42,719 nt of DNA, taken from an uncultured Verrucomicrobiota bacterium (GTDB lineage: Bacteria > Verrucomicrobiota > Verrucomicrobiia > Verrucomicrobiales > Akkermansiaceae). The stretch is from the NCBI GenBank assembly GCA_937867415.1, contig CALMKO010000292.1, positions 1 to 42,719 on the forward strand. Reading direction: 5' to 3'. Position 1 is the stretch's first letter, and each line of letters begins with the position of its first letter. Shown piece by piece: positions 8,721 to 17,840 of the stretch. A program made the position numbers and the translations under genes. The notes beneath the pieces are model-generated. The model did no database searches. It was not told the DNA's origin and saw nothing but the letters and a program-made list of their open reading frames with translations.

Positions 8721-10670
8721 ATGTTGACCCCGTTTTATTTCGCCCGCAGATTCTCTCTGTCTCCTTACCTTGAATCCGCTAAAGGTTCCCTTCCGCCAGG
8801 TTTCAGCCGAAGGCTGCGGCGCTTGGTTCCGGCGCTCGCCCTTGTCGCCGGGTTTCTCCCTTGCTGCGCTCCGGTTCAAAAGCCTGTCCAGAACTCGGAT
8901 GTGCCGGATGCTTCCACATTCCCCGGCTTCCTTGCGGATCCGCTGGAACCCGTCAATCGCGGCATCTGGGCTGTGAATGAAGGCGTGATGCTGGGACTGC
9001 TTCGTCCAACCGGCAGGGTCTATCGGAACGTCGTTCCCATGCAAGTGCGCCGCTCAGTTAGAAATGTCGGTAGAAACATCTCCTACCCCGGACGTCTCAT
9101 CAACCATGTCTTACAAGGTCGCTGGGAAGGTGCCGGCGATGAATCTCTCAGGTTCATCTGTAACTCCACCGTCGGGGTAGGCGGGATTTTTGACGTCGCA
9201 ACGCGCTGGGACATCCCCAAGTCAAACGCCGACTTCGGGCAGACTTTCAGTCACTGGGGTTGGAGACCCAACGCTTACGTGATGTTGCCGTTTCTCGGAC
9301 CCAGTGATGATAGCCATGCGGTCGGCTTCGCTGCGGATCGCTTCACCGAACCCTTCAACTATGTCAGCGAATACGCATTTCTTTCCGCCGCTGTGACTGC
9401 CAATGGCATCGCGGAAAGCACGGAAATCGCCTCACAGTTCATCGTGTCAGAGTCCGACCCCTACGTCGGCACGAAGTATATCTGGTCCTACGCGGCAAAA
9501 GAAGAAGCACCCATGTGGGAATCCCCGGGACCCAAAGACATCCCAACGCTTCAGACCATGAATGTGGCCTTGGTTCGAACTCAGGACCCCAAGTTCATCG
9601 AGCGCGGGAAGGAAATGGCCGTCCGCTTGCCAAGCACCCGTCGCGAGATGAAATTTAACTACTGGTTGCAACCCCACAGCGCGCCATTGGTCTACATCGC
9701 TCCCGGCCTGGGCACTCACCGGCTTGCCGCTCAGTCGCTCGCCATCGCCGAGAGCCTTTTCCTGGATGGATATTCCGTCGTGACCACCACGGGATTGTTC
9801 CATCCTGAGTTCATGGAGCGGGCTTCAACTTCTGCTCTGCCTGCCTATCCGCCGAACGACTGCCGGGACCTGCTCGTCGAGTTGACCGCCTTCGATCACG
9901 CTTTGGAGAAAAAATTCAAAGGTCGTTTTACAAAACGCGCGCTCGTGGGGTTCTCAATGGGCGGATTCCAATCCATGTATCTGGCAGCCCGCGAAAAACA
10001 TGAAGAACCGGGGTTGCTCAGGTTCGATCGCTACGTTGCCATCAATCTCCCCGTGGATATTAAATACGGCGCGCGCGTGATCGACGAACTGTCCGCGGCT
10101 CCGCTTGCCGCCTGGCCGAAGGCCGAGCGCCAGGCAATCATCAACAATGCCGTCCACAAGGCATCCAAGCTCGCATCCCTCCCTCCTGCTGCGGCGGGGC
10201 TTCCTCCCTTCGACGCAAACGAATCCAAATACCTCGTCGGCCTGTCCTTCAAAGTCACCTTGCGAGATACCATCTACGACAGCCAACGCAGAAACAACAT
10301 GGGCGTGCTCCAGACGCCGATCACCCCGTGGAGAAGGGACGCAAGCTATCGGGAACTCGGGGAATACTCACTGCGCGACTATTTCCTCCGCTTCGTGGTC
10401 CCCTACAACCAATCGCGTGGCATCGGCCTCTCCGACTTTGCCCGGGAAGTCACCCTTGAATCCTACAGCAAGGAACTCCGCGCCCAGCCCAAGGCCCGGG
10501 TGATCATCAATCGGAACGACTTCCTTCTCCGTCCGCGTGATATCTCCTGGCTCCAATCCACCATGGGACCCTCAAAAATCAAAGTCTTCGCAGATGGTGG
10601 GCACCTCGGAAATCTATCCACTCCGCCCTTTCAAAAGGCGGTATCCAATTCCTTGCTGGGCCTTAAATAG
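8721..10670 (+). CDS. MlaA (VacJ) family lipoprotein fused to an alpha/beta hydrolase
   Basis: The 649-residue protein has two unrelated halves. After an N-terminal signal ending in GFLPCCAP (cysteines 48-49, an imperfect lipobox), residues 70-275 match MlaA, the outer-membrane component that removes misplaced phospholipids: DPLEPVNRGIW, ISYPGRLINHVLQG, FICNSTVGVGGIFD and the DFGQTFSHWGW block are all visible. Residues 290-649 are an alpha/beta hydrolase with nucleophile elbow GFSMGGFQS (Ser near 412), a candidate acid in NRNDFLLRP near 598 and a candidate His in DGGHLGN near 627. I chose ATG 8721; an in-frame GTG at 8673 overlaps the preceding stop. The fusion suggests that lipids extracted by MlaA are hydrolysed by the same chain, but substrate and topology are inference. 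Confidence 0.85.
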   Translation: MLTPFYFARRFSLSPYLESAKGSLPPGFSRRLRRLVPALALVAGFLPCCAPVQKPVQNSDVPDASTFPGFLADPLEPVNRGIWAVNEGVMLGLLRPTGRVYRNVVPMQVRRSVRNVGRNISYPGRLINHVLQGRWEGAGDESLRFICNSTVGVGGIFDVATRWDIPKSNADFGQTFSHWGWRPNAYVMLPFLGPSDDSHAVGFAADRFTEPFNYVSEYAFLSAAVTANGIAESTEIASQFIVSESDPYVGTKYIWSYAAKEEAPMWESPGPKDIPTLQTMNVALVRTQDPKFIERGKEMAVRLPSTRREMKFNYWLQPHSAPLVYIAPGLGTHRLAAQSLAIAESLFLDGYSVVTTTGLFHPEFMERASTSALPAYPPNDCRDLLVELTAFDHALEKKFKGRFTKRALVGFSMGGFQSMYLAAREKHEEPGLLRFDRYVAINLPVDIKYGARVIDELSAAPLAAWPKAERQAIINNAVHKASKLASLPPAAAGLPPFDANESKYLVGLSFKVTLRDTIYDSQRRNNMGVLQTPITPWRRDASYRELGEYSLRDYFLRFVVPYNQSRGIGLSDFAREVTLESYSKELRAQPKARVIINRNDFLLRPRDISWLQSTMGPSKIKVFADGGHLGNLSTPPFQKAVSNSLLGLK

Positions 10671-10698
10671 ACACCCTGCCACCCACGGGTTCCTTCTC

Positions 10699-11394
10699 AT
10701 GCGCCTCGACCGTTTTCTCATCCGCCGGGGAATCCACTCGACTCGCGAGGTGTCGCGTTTGCTTTCGGAAAAACAGGTGATCGTCGATCATCTCGTGGAA
10801 ACCAGCGGCTTGAGGAAAATCGATCGTTTCACCCGCATTGAGGTCAACGGCGAGATCTTGCAGGCACAGGAAGCCGTTTACCTGATGCTTCACAAACCTG
10901 CGGGTTACCTCAGCGCCACCTCCGATCCCATTCATCCCACGGTGATCGATCTCATCGAACACCCGCTGAGGGAACAGATCCACCTCGCAGGGCGCCTTGA
11001 TCGTGCGAGCACGGGCCTCGTCCTGCTCACCAACGACGGGCGCTGGTCCAAGCGGGTCACAGAGCCCCGCCAGCAGGTTGCCAAGGTTTATCAGGTGACC
11101 ACCTTGGACCCCATCTCCGCCGAGACTGCCGCAATCTTTGCCTCAGGCATCTATTTCGCCTACGAAAATCTAACCACTCGGCCGGCCGAATTGGAACTGC
11201 TCGGTGAGCGTGAGGCGCGTCTTACCCTTCATGAGGGGCGTTACCATCAGGTCAAACGCATGTTTCATGCCGTTGGCAACCGCGTCCTCAGTCTCCACCG
11301 CGAACAAATCGGCCCCCTGACCCTTGATGCCAGCCTCCCTCCGGGAAAAGCCCGGTCACTCCGTCCGGATGAGATCAATTTCTTCAGGCTGTAG
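10699..11394 (+). CDS. rsuA: RsuA-family 16S rRNA pseudouridine synthase
   Basis: This 231-residue enzyme isomerises a uridine in rRNA (U516 of 16S rRNA in E. coli RsuA) in the cytoplasm. It begins with an S4-like RNA-binding domain (MRLDRFLIRRGIHSTREVSR), followed by the catalytic domain with LMLHKPAGYLSAT and the universal AGRLDRASTGLVLLTNDG motif, whose aspartate attacks the uracil ring. The C-terminal KVYQV and EGRYHQVKRMFHAVGN blocks are typical. ATG 10699 lies 28 bases after the stop of the MlaA fusion gene. The frame is open further upstream, but the S4-like domain begins exactly at this ATG. RluB/RluE/RluF relatives share these motifs, so the exact target base is uncertain. Confidence 0.87.
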   Translation: MRLDRFLIRRGIHSTREVSRLLSEKQVIVDHLVETSGLRKIDRFTRIEVNGEILQAQEAVYLMLHKPAGYLSATSDPIHPTVIDLIEHPLREQIHLAGRLDRASTGLVLLTNDGRWSKRVTEPRQQVAKVYQVTTLDPISAETAAIFASGIYFAYENLTTRPAELELLGEREARLTLHEGRYHQVKRMFHAVGNRVLSLHREQIGPLTLDASLPPGKARSLRPDEINFFRL

Positions 11395-11464
11395 CGCTTG
11401 CAACCGTCAATCCGCTGGTGTATCGCCTTTCTCCCGCGGGTAATTCCGCCTTACCCTATCCTTT

Positions 11465-14400
11465 ATGATCAAGTGGATTCTACAAAAAATCGTCGGAAGT
11501 AAAAACCAACGCGAAGTCCGGCGCATTCGACCGACCGTGGCGCGCATCAACGAAATCGAAGAGGCGCTTCAACGCGAACCTGCCGAAAAACTTCGTGAAT
11601 TCACCGCAAAATGGCAGGCTCATCTCGCACGCTACCACGCTCTTGAAGTCCCGGCCAAGCCGCTCATCGAGCGGATGGATGACGCCGAGCTCCGCAACAC
11701 GGCAGAGGCCTTGGAGCTTCGCTTTGCGCCGCTTCGGGAGGAGTTCCCCTCACTGCCCTCCACCATCCTTGCCACGGCGGCCACCATCGAGGCGGCAAAG
11801 ACGGCATTTCACGAAATCGAAGGCGAATTCCCGAAATCCCGGGCCAGATATCTCGAAAAAATCCTCCCCGAAGCCTACGCGGTTGTGAAAAACGGCGCCC
11901 GCCGTCTCTGCGGAACCGAAATCATGGTCAACGAACGACCGCTCGCCTGGGAAATGATCCATTTCGACGTGCAGCTCATCGGCGGCATCGCCCTTCACCG
12001 CGGAATGATCGCGGAAATGCAAACCGGTGAAGGAAAGACCCTCGTCGCAACACTTCCCGTCTATCTGAACGCCCTCACCGGGCTCGGTGTCCACGTCGTC
12101 ACCGTCAACGACTACCTCGCCAAGCGGGACTCCGAGTGGATGGGCTCGCTCTTCCGCTTCCTCGGACTCACCGTCGGCACGATTCAGAACCAAATGCCAC
12201 CCTGGGAACGCCGCGCCGAATACGCCTGCGACATCACCTACGGCACCAACGCCGAATTTGGTTTCGACTACCTCCGCGACAACGGCATGGCTTCCACCAA
12301 GGATGAGCAAGTCCAGCGCGGCCACTACCTCGCCATCATCGACGAAGTCGACTCCATTCTCATCGATGAGGCCCGCACTCCATTGATTATTTCCGGACCT
12401 TCCAGCCAGTCCTCCCACCAGTTTGACAAATACAAGCCCCTCGTTGAACAGCTCGTCAAAAAACAGACCGAGCTTTGTAACAACCTCGCCGCGGAAGCCA
12501 AGCAGTTGTTAGATGCTGGTGATAGCGTCAACGCGGGCCGCACCTTGTTCAAAATCAAGCTCGGCCAGCCGCGCAACCGCCAACTCATGCGCTTCATGGA
12601 GGAGGCTGACATGCGCCGCTTGCTCGAAAAGGCGGAACTTTCCTTCCACCAAGACGCCCAGAAGAAGGAACTCTTCGCCCTCAAGGAAGAGCTCTATTTC
12701 ATCATCGACGAAAAAGGCCACGACTCCGACCTCATGGAAATGGGCCGCGAATTCCTCTCGCCCGGCGATCCGGACTCCTTCACCCTGCCCGATCTGGGAA
12801 CGCTCTACGCGGACATCGACACCAACCGCGAGCTCACCGAGGAACAAAGAATCACCGCCAAGGAAGCGCTCCAAATCCGCATGGACGAGCAGGCGGAGAA
12901 AATCCACAACATCTCCCAACTCCTCAAGGCATACTGCGTCTTTGAAAAGGACGTCCAGTATGTCGTCAAGGATGACAAGGTCATCATCGTGGACGAGAAT
13001 ACCGGCCGCGAGATGCCCGGCCGCCGCTGGTCTGACGGCCTCCATCAGGCGGTCGAAGCCAAGGAAGAGGTTTCCATCGAAAAGGAGACCCAGACCTTCG
13101 CCACCATCACCATCCAGAATTACTTCCGGCTCTATCAGAAGCTCGCGGGCATGACCGGCACCGCCGAAACGGAAGCCGCCGAGTTCCACGACATTTACCG
13201 CCTCGACGTGTTGCCGATTCCCACCAACACCCCGAACATCCGGGTCGACGAAAACGACCAGGTCTTCAAAACCCGCCGGGAGAAGTTCAATGCCGTCATC
13301 GCCCGCATCGAGGAAGCCCACGCAAAAGGCCAGCCCGTGCTCGTCGGAACCGCCTCGGTCGAGTCCTCGGAAACCCTCGCACGGATGCTCAAACGCGCCA
13401 AAATCCCGCACTCCGTGCTCAACGCGAAGTTCCACCAGCAGGAGGCAGAGATCATCTCCCGCGCCGGCCACCTCGGCGCCGTCACCGTCTCCACCAACAT
13501 GGCTGGCCGCGGCACGGACATCAAACTCGCCCCGGGAGTCCCCGAAGTAGGCGGACTTTTTGTCATCGGCACGGAGCGGCACCAATCCCGCCGGATCGAT
13601 CGCCAGCTCCGCGGTCGTTGTTCCCGCCAAGGCGACCCCGGGCGCTCCCAGTTTTTCATCTCCTTCGAAGATGATCTCATGCGTAACTTCGCCGCCGCCG
13701 ACAAAATGACGGCGATGATGGAGCGCTTTGGAATGAAGGAAGGCGAAGCCCTTGAGCACTCATGGCTCAACCGCTCCGTCGAGACGGCGCAAAAACGGGT
13801 CGAGCAGCGTGATTACACAGGCCGCAAGCGAGTGCTCGACTTCGACGACGTCATGAACATGCAGCGCGAGGTCGTCTATGGCTATCGCAACGAAGTGCTC
13901 ACCACCGAGGTTCCCCGCGATCTGGTCACAGAGATCATCGAGGAAACCATCCCTGCAAAGGTGCATCAATACATGGCCGAGCGTGATGGCAGCGAACCGG
14001 ACTACAACGAACTCCTTCACTGGGTGAACGCCACCCTGCCCGTCAGTGTCACCGCCGATGATTTCCTGAACAGCCACAACGAGGAGGCCATCTCAGCCAT
14101 GCTGGTGGACAAGGTGAAACAAGTCTATCAGACCCGTGTCGGTGACCTGCCCATGGAGGTGCTCGACCAGGAAGAACGCCGCATGGTCCTTGTCGCCATC
14201 GACAAGCAGTGGCAGGCCCATCTCTACAACATGGATGCCCTGCGCGAAGGGGTGGGCCTGCGCGCGCAAGGTCAGAAAGACCCTCTCATCGAGTATAAAA
14301 ATGAGGCCTACAACCTCTTCGTCACGCTGATGGACTCCATCAAGCAGGAAGCGTTGCAGAACCTTTTCCGCTCCGCCGCGAACCTTGAAGCCTTCCTTCA

Positions 14401-14647
14401 ACAACTCCACAACGCTCCCCGGCAACTCCACGGCGGTGAGTCCGCGCTGACCCATGACAATGTCGCCACCTCCGGCAGCTCGTCCCACCTCGATGCGTCC
14501 GTCCTGCCATCACCTGAAGGCACCACCCTCAAGTTGAATCTTCCCAAGAGAAAACCGAGTTTTTCCATCGAGACCACCGGTCGCAACGCGTCTTGCCCCT
14601 GCGGATCTGGGAAAAAATATAAACAATGCTGCGGCAAGGACTCCTGA
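11465..14647 (+). CDS. secA: Preprotein translocase ATPase SecA
   Basis: SecA drives proteins through the SecYEG channel by ATP hydrolysis. The 1060-residue protein shows Walker A (AEMQTGEGKTLVAT near residue 187), Walker B (IIDEVDSILIDEART near 293), GRRWSDGLHQAVEAKE, the second RecA-like domain with GTERHQSRRIDRQLRG near 700, the helical scaffold, and a C-terminal zinc motif CPCGSGKKYKQCC that contacts SecB and lipid. It is about 150 residues longer than E. coli SecA. Much of the excess is an insertion after DEARTPLIISG (roughly residues 315-430), the same type found in Bacteroidetes SecA. ATG 11465 has only a weak ribosome site. The gene ends at a strong hairpin terminator. Confidence 0.97.
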   Translation: MIKWILQKIVGSKNQREVRRIRPTVARINEIEEALQREPAEKLREFTAKWQAHLARYHALEVPAKPLIERMDDAELRNTAEALELRFAPLREEFPSLPSTILATAATIEAAKTAFHEIEGEFPKSRARYLEKILPEAYAVVKNGARRLCGTEIMVNERPLAWEMIHFDVQLIGGIALHRGMIAEMQTGEGKTLVATLPVYLNALTGLGVHVVTVNDYLAKRDSEWMGSLFRFLGLTVGTIQNQMPPWERRAEYACDITYGTNAEFGFDYLRDNGMASTKDEQVQRGHYLAIIDEVDSILIDEARTPLIISGPSSQSSHQFDKYKPLVEQLVKKQTELCNNLAAEAKQLLDAGDSVNAGRTLFKIKLGQPRNRQLMRFMEEADMRRLLEKAELSFHQDAQKKELFALKEELYFIIDEKGHDSDLMEMGREFLSPGDPDSFTLPDLGTLYADIDTNRELTEEQRITAKEALQIRMDEQAEKIHNISQLLKAYCVFEKDVQYVVKDDKVIIVDENTGREMPGRRWSDGLHQAVEAKEEVSIEKETQTFATITIQNYFRLYQKLAGMTGTAETEAAEFHDIYRLDVLPIPTNTPNIRVDENDQVFKTRREKFNAVIARIEEAHAKGQPVLVGTASVESSETLARMLKRAKIPHSVLNAKFHQQEAEIISRAGHLGAVTVSTNMAGRGTDIKLAPGVPEVGGLFVIGTERHQSRRIDRQLRGRCSRQGDPGRSQFFISFEDDLMRNFAAADKMTAMMERFGMKEGEALEHSWLNRSVETAQKRVEQRDYTGRKRVLDFDDVMNMQREVVYGYRNEVLTTEVPRDLVTEIIEETIPAKVHQYMAERDGSEPDYNELLHWVNATLPVSVTADDFLNSHNEEAISAMLVDKVKQVYQTRVGDLPMEVLDQEERRMVLVAIDKQWQAHLYNMDALREGVGLRAQGQKDPLIEYKNEAYNLFVTLMDSIKQEALQNLFRSAANLEAFLQQLHNAPRQLHGGESALTHDNVATSGSSSHLDASVLPSPEGTTLKLNLPKRKPSFSIETTGRNASCPCGSGKKYKQCCGKDS

Positions 14648-14663
14648 ACCGTGCCGTAGGCAG

Positions 14664-14700
14664 GCAAAACCGCGCGTGACGGCGCGCGGTGGCCTTTTTG
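14664..14700. terminator. Bidirectional rho-independent terminator between secA and kamA
   Basis: An 8-bp GC-rich stem ACCGCGCG / CGCGCGGT with a six-base loop occupies 14669-14690. On the plus strand GGCCTTTTTG follows, ending secA transcription; on the minus strand the stem is followed by TTTTGCC, ending the kamA-side transcript. It lies exactly between the two convergent stop codons. Confidence 0.85.
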
Positions 14701-15894
14701 TCAGCTTGAAAGGCTGAACGCGCGCTGATGGAGACTCTCCATGTCCGTCGCAGGCATCGGCGTGGGATCGGGATATTCGAAGATGTCGCCCTCGAAGTTG
14801 CGCAAGGTGATCCTTCCGCTAGCGCTATCCACCACATAGTTCGGATTGATCGGGATCTTTCCGCCGCCACTCGGACCGTCGATGACAAATTGGGGGATGG
14901 CGTAGCCGGTCGTGTGGCCGCGCAGTCCCTCGATGATGGCGACACCTTCCGCCACGGGGGTTCTGAGGTGGGATGAACCATGGATCAGGTCGCACTGATA
15001 CAGATAGTAAGGCTTCACCCGGCACATCAGCAGCTTTTGGACGAGCGCCTTTTGAACCTCTACGGAGTCGTTCACGCCACGCAGAATCACGCTTTGGTTT
15101 CCAAGGGGAATCCCGGCATCGGCCAGCCGCTCCAGCGCCACGCGGACCTCCGCAGTCAACTCGCGAGGGTGATTCGTGTGGATGGAAATGAACAGGGGAT
15201 GGTGCTTTTTCAACATCGCACACAGCTCCGGAGTGATCCGCTGAGGTAAGAAAATCGGAATCCGCGAACCGATCCTGATGAACTGAAGGTGTGGGATGGA
15301 TCGCAGCCGGGTGAGGATTTTATCCAGCTTGTCATCCGAGAACAGCAGGGGATCTCCGCCGGAAAGCAGGACGTCGCGGATCTCGGTGTGCTGCTCCAGA
15401 TACTTGAATGCGGGTTCCCACTGGGTCTCAAGATGCTGCTCACCTACGCCGGAAACCACGCGTGAGCGGGTGCAGTAGCGGCAGTAGGAGGCACAGCGGT
15501 CAGTGACCAGGAAAAGCACCCGGTCCGGGTAGCGGTGGACCAGTCCAGGGACCGGCATGTGGGAATCCTCGCCACAAGGATCGGCCATTTCCTCCGGGGC
15601 GTTCCATCCTTCTTCGATCCGCGGAATCACCTGCCGACGGATCGGGCATTCCGGGTCGTCGCGGTCGATCAAATTGAAAAAATGCGGGGTGATCGACATC
15701 GCCAGCTTGTTTCCCGCAAGCAGCACGCCCGCGCGCTCGACGTCGGTGAGGTTGAGGCGTTGCTCGAGGTCTGCCAGCGAGTCGACCCGGTTGCGGAGCT
15801 GCCAGCGGTGGTCATCCCAGTGTTCCGTGGCCTCGTCCGCCCAGTAGCCGGGAGCATGAGAAATAAAGGTAGGTTCGAGATCTTGGGCGCGCAT
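14701..15894 (-). CDS. kamA: L-lysine 2,3-aminomutase (KamA family radical SAM)
   Basis: This radical S-adenosylmethionine, PLP-dependent enzyme interconverts alpha-lysine and beta-lysine. The iron-sulfur motif is TDRCASYCRYCTRSR (CxxxCxxC) near residue 120, the GGDPLL SAM-binding motif follows near 160, and the PLP lysine lies in DGPSGGGKIP near residue 335. The length of 397 from ATG 15894 is close to the 416 of clostridial KamA and longer than EpmB, the EF-P modifying enzyme. A TTG at 15933 would add 13 residues. No acetyltransferase (AblB) for beta-lysine osmolyte synthesis and no EF-P gene is nearby, so the role could be osmolyte synthesis, lysine degradation or EF-P modification. Confidence 0.85.
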   Translation of the reverse strand: MRAQDLEPTFISHAPGYWADEATEHWDDHRWQLRNRVDSLADLEQRLNLTDVERAGVLLAGNKLAMSITPHFFNLIDRDDPECPIRRQVIPRIEEGWNAPEEMADPCGEDSHMPVPGLVHRYPDRVLFLVTDRCASYCRYCTRSRVVSGVGEQHLETQWEPAFKYLEQHTEIRDVLLSGGDPLLFSDDKLDKILTRLRSIPHLQFIRIGSRIPIFLPQRITPELCAMLKKHHPLFISIHTNHPRELTAEVRVALERLADAGIPLGNQSVILRGVNDSVEVQKALVQKLLMCRVKPYYLYQCDLIHGSSHLRTPVAEGVAIIEGLRGHTTGYAIPQFVIDGPSGGGKIPINPNYVVDSASGRITLRNFEGDIFEYPDPTPMPATDMESLHQRAFSLSS

Positions 15895-15985
15895 GGATGA
15901 AAGTGAAGGTCGGCTAACTGGATCGGGGGACAACTTGGATGACTTCGAGATTTCTGCAACCGGGAATCTTGAGCGGAATGAATTC

Positions 15986-16897
15986 TTATCTGGCGACGCA
16001 GCGGCGGATCAGCTCGATCAATCGCCCGGTCGATCCCGCCACCGTCGGGGCGAAGGGCGGGCGGTCATCCGCTTCTCTGGCGGTGATCAGGGGGCGGGTG
16101 GCCACCCGGACAGCGGGTAAATTCATTTCAAACAGGGTGCTGGCGAGGTCCGTATCGTCGCCCAGACAGACGACTTCCGCCCCATAGACGGCACCCAATC
16201 CTGACACGGCGGCCAGCGGCAGGGCGGACGTGTCGCGCGAGCTGAGCCACAGGGGCTCCCCGGCGCCCATGGACTCCACGCAGAGCAAGGCCTTCGGCTG
16301 GCCTGATTTTTTGATGGATTCCAGCAAGATCGCAGCCGTCTCAATCACCGGGGATTCGGGGTCATTCGCGTGCGGAAGGAAGACAAAATGGATGGGTGCC
16401 TTGGGCTTGTCCCGCGCGAGCGCCTGAGCGGCGGCGAGGGTGGCGGCGAGGCCGCTCGCATTCGCCTCCGCGCCCTTTGAACCTGCGCGGCTGTCGTAGG
16501 AGGTGAGCACCCAGATGGCGGGCGCTTTGGGGTCAGGGGCCGTCAGTGTGACCTGTAAGAGCGGCCATTTCGACGGTCCGGCGGTGCGCTGGATGGCATA
16601 GCCGGTGTTGGATGGACCTAGCAGTCCTTCGATCATCGATGCCATGCGGGACAGGTTCGCCGCAGCGGCTTCGGAAGTGGCGTTCCGCTCGCCGATGAGT
16701 TCCACGATCTTGCGCAGGTCGTCGCTGAGCAGTGGAATCGAGACCGCTTGGGCGAAACGTTCTTGTTCGACGAGCTCCTTTTTTTTCTCCAACTGGAAGT
16801 AATACCAGATCGCCCCACCCGCTGAAACGAAAAGCCAGAGGGGCAGCAGGAACAGTAGAAATACCATCCAGCGGGGTTTTCGAGTCGGTTGATTCAT
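15986..16897 (-). CDS. Membrane-anchored M28 peptidase homologue lacking metal ligands
   Basis: The 303-residue protein has an N-terminal transmembrane segment (residues 11-33), a coiled-coil-like charged stretch, and a domain resembling M28 zinc aminopeptidases. The family pattern of HxD, then GADDNASG, then EE can be aligned to LTSYDSRAGSKG, GAEANASGLAATLAA and FLPHANDPES. The first metal histidine is Ser, the bridging aspartate of the DDN motif is Ala, and the catalytic Glu pair is absent. The fold therefore seems kept while the active site is gone, which suggests a pseudo-enzyme with a binding or scaffold role on the membrane. It starts 2 bases after the pssA stop, so the two are almost certainly cotranscribed. 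Confidence 0.6.
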   Translation of the reverse strand: MNQPTRKPRWMVFLLFLLPLWLFVSAGGAIWYYFQLEKKKELVEQERFAQAVSIPLLSDDLRKIVELIGERNATSEAAAANLSRMASMIEGLLGPSNTGYAIQRTAGPSKWPLLQVTLTAPDPKAPAIWVLTSYDSRAGSKGAEANASGLAATLAAAQALARDKPKAPIHFVFLPHANDPESPVIETAAILLESIKKSGQPKALLCVESMGAGEPLWLSSRDTSALPLAAVSGLGAVYGAEVVCLGDDTDLASTLFEMNLPAVRVATRPLITAREADDRPPFAPTVAGSTGRLIELIRRCVAR

Positions 16898-16899
16898 TC

Positions 16900-17787
16900 T
16901 CAGAGTTTGGGGTTGCCCTCGGGGTCTTCCTCGTCACTTCCCACTTCCACTTCAATGCCTTTCCTCAGCTTCTGGGAGACCCACGGACGGATGAAGCCGT
17001 ATAACAAAAACAGGCTGAACAAGACGACGGGCATGATGTAGCGGAACTGCACGACGCAGAATCCTAACAAAAGCGCGATCACGATGGCTCCGAAGGTCCC
17101 GCGTGTATTCCAACCGACTTTCTTGAAACTCGGATAGCGCACGTCGCTGATCATCAGCAAGGAGAGCGCCAACATGGCTCCCGCGAGGATGTATTTCCAC
17201 ATCCCGATCTCGTGATCGTTCTTGTAGAGATCGATGAGCAAAAAGGTGAGCGACGCGATGAAGCCCGCGGCCATCGGGATCGGAAGCCCGCGGAAATCGT
17301 TGGTATCGGTGGGTTTTTTCGGGATCATCGCGAGGCAGTTGAACCTCGCCAGGCGCATCGCCCCGCAGACCAGGTAAATCAGCGCGATCGCCCAGCCGAC
17401 ATTGCCCAAGGGGAACAACACCGCCTTGGAAAGCAGCATCGCCGGAGCCATCCCGAAGGAGATGATGTCCGCGAGCGAATCAAATTGCTGCCCGAATGGG
17501 GATTCCTGGCCGCCGAGACGCGCGAGGCGGCCGTCCAGCAAGTCAAACAGGCAGGAACCGAAAATCAGCAGGATGGCGTATTCGTAATACTGTCGCGAAA
17601 TTTCATAGACCTCCTTGGGCGGCAACTTGCCGGAACCCGCCATTTTCTGCACTTCGATCAACCTGACCTCGGTGATGCCTTTGAAAATCATCAGCACGGC
17701 GAAGAATCCGCACGCAAGGTTGCAGGCCGTCATCAAGTTCGGCAAAAAGTAGATTTTGGGTTCGTCCGGATCGCGTTCCTTCGGCAT
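16900..17787 (-). CDS. pssA: CDP-diacylglycerol-serine O-phosphatidyltransferase
   Basis: This integral membrane enzyme makes phosphatidylserine, the precursor of phosphatidylethanolamine, from CDP-diacylglycerol and serine. The CDP-alcohol phosphotransferase signature DGxxAR(x8)Gx3Dx3D is visible as LLDGRLARLGGQ followed by FGQQFDSLADIISFG near residues 85-112. Around seven hydrophobic segments follow. The first loop is longer than usual, with a charged segment VRLIEVQKMAGSGKLPPKE between the first two membrane helices. The 295-residue length fits the Bacillus-type PssA family. It is 53 bases downstream of the DUF420 gene and 2 bases from the next gene, within a probable six-gene operon. No phosphatidylserine decarboxylase is in the window. 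Confidence 0.88.
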   Translation of the reverse strand: MPKERDPDEPKIYFLPNLMTACNLACGFFAVLMIFKGITEVRLIEVQKMAGSGKLPPKEVYEISRQYYEYAILLIFGSCLFDLLDGRLARLGGQESPFGQQFDSLADIISFGMAPAMLLSKAVLFPLGNVGWAIALIYLVCGAMRLARFNCLAMIPKKPTDTNDFRGLPIPMAAGFIASLTFLLIDLYKNDHEIGMWKYILAGAMLALSLLMISDVRYPSFKKVGWNTRGTFGAIVIALLLGFCVVQFRYIMPVVLFSLFLLYGFIRPWVSQKLRKGIEVEVGSDEEDPEGNPKL

Positions 17788-17840
17788 GGCGCGAGTTTAT
17801 GTCACGGTTTCGGGTTGAGAAACAGCGTTAATATCCAAGT

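Noticed and set aside
12509-13759. 416-codon minus-strand frame inside secA
   Set aside because: It mirrors secA in a high-GC sequence and its Val/Asp/Gly/Leu-rich translation is a typical antisense shadow.
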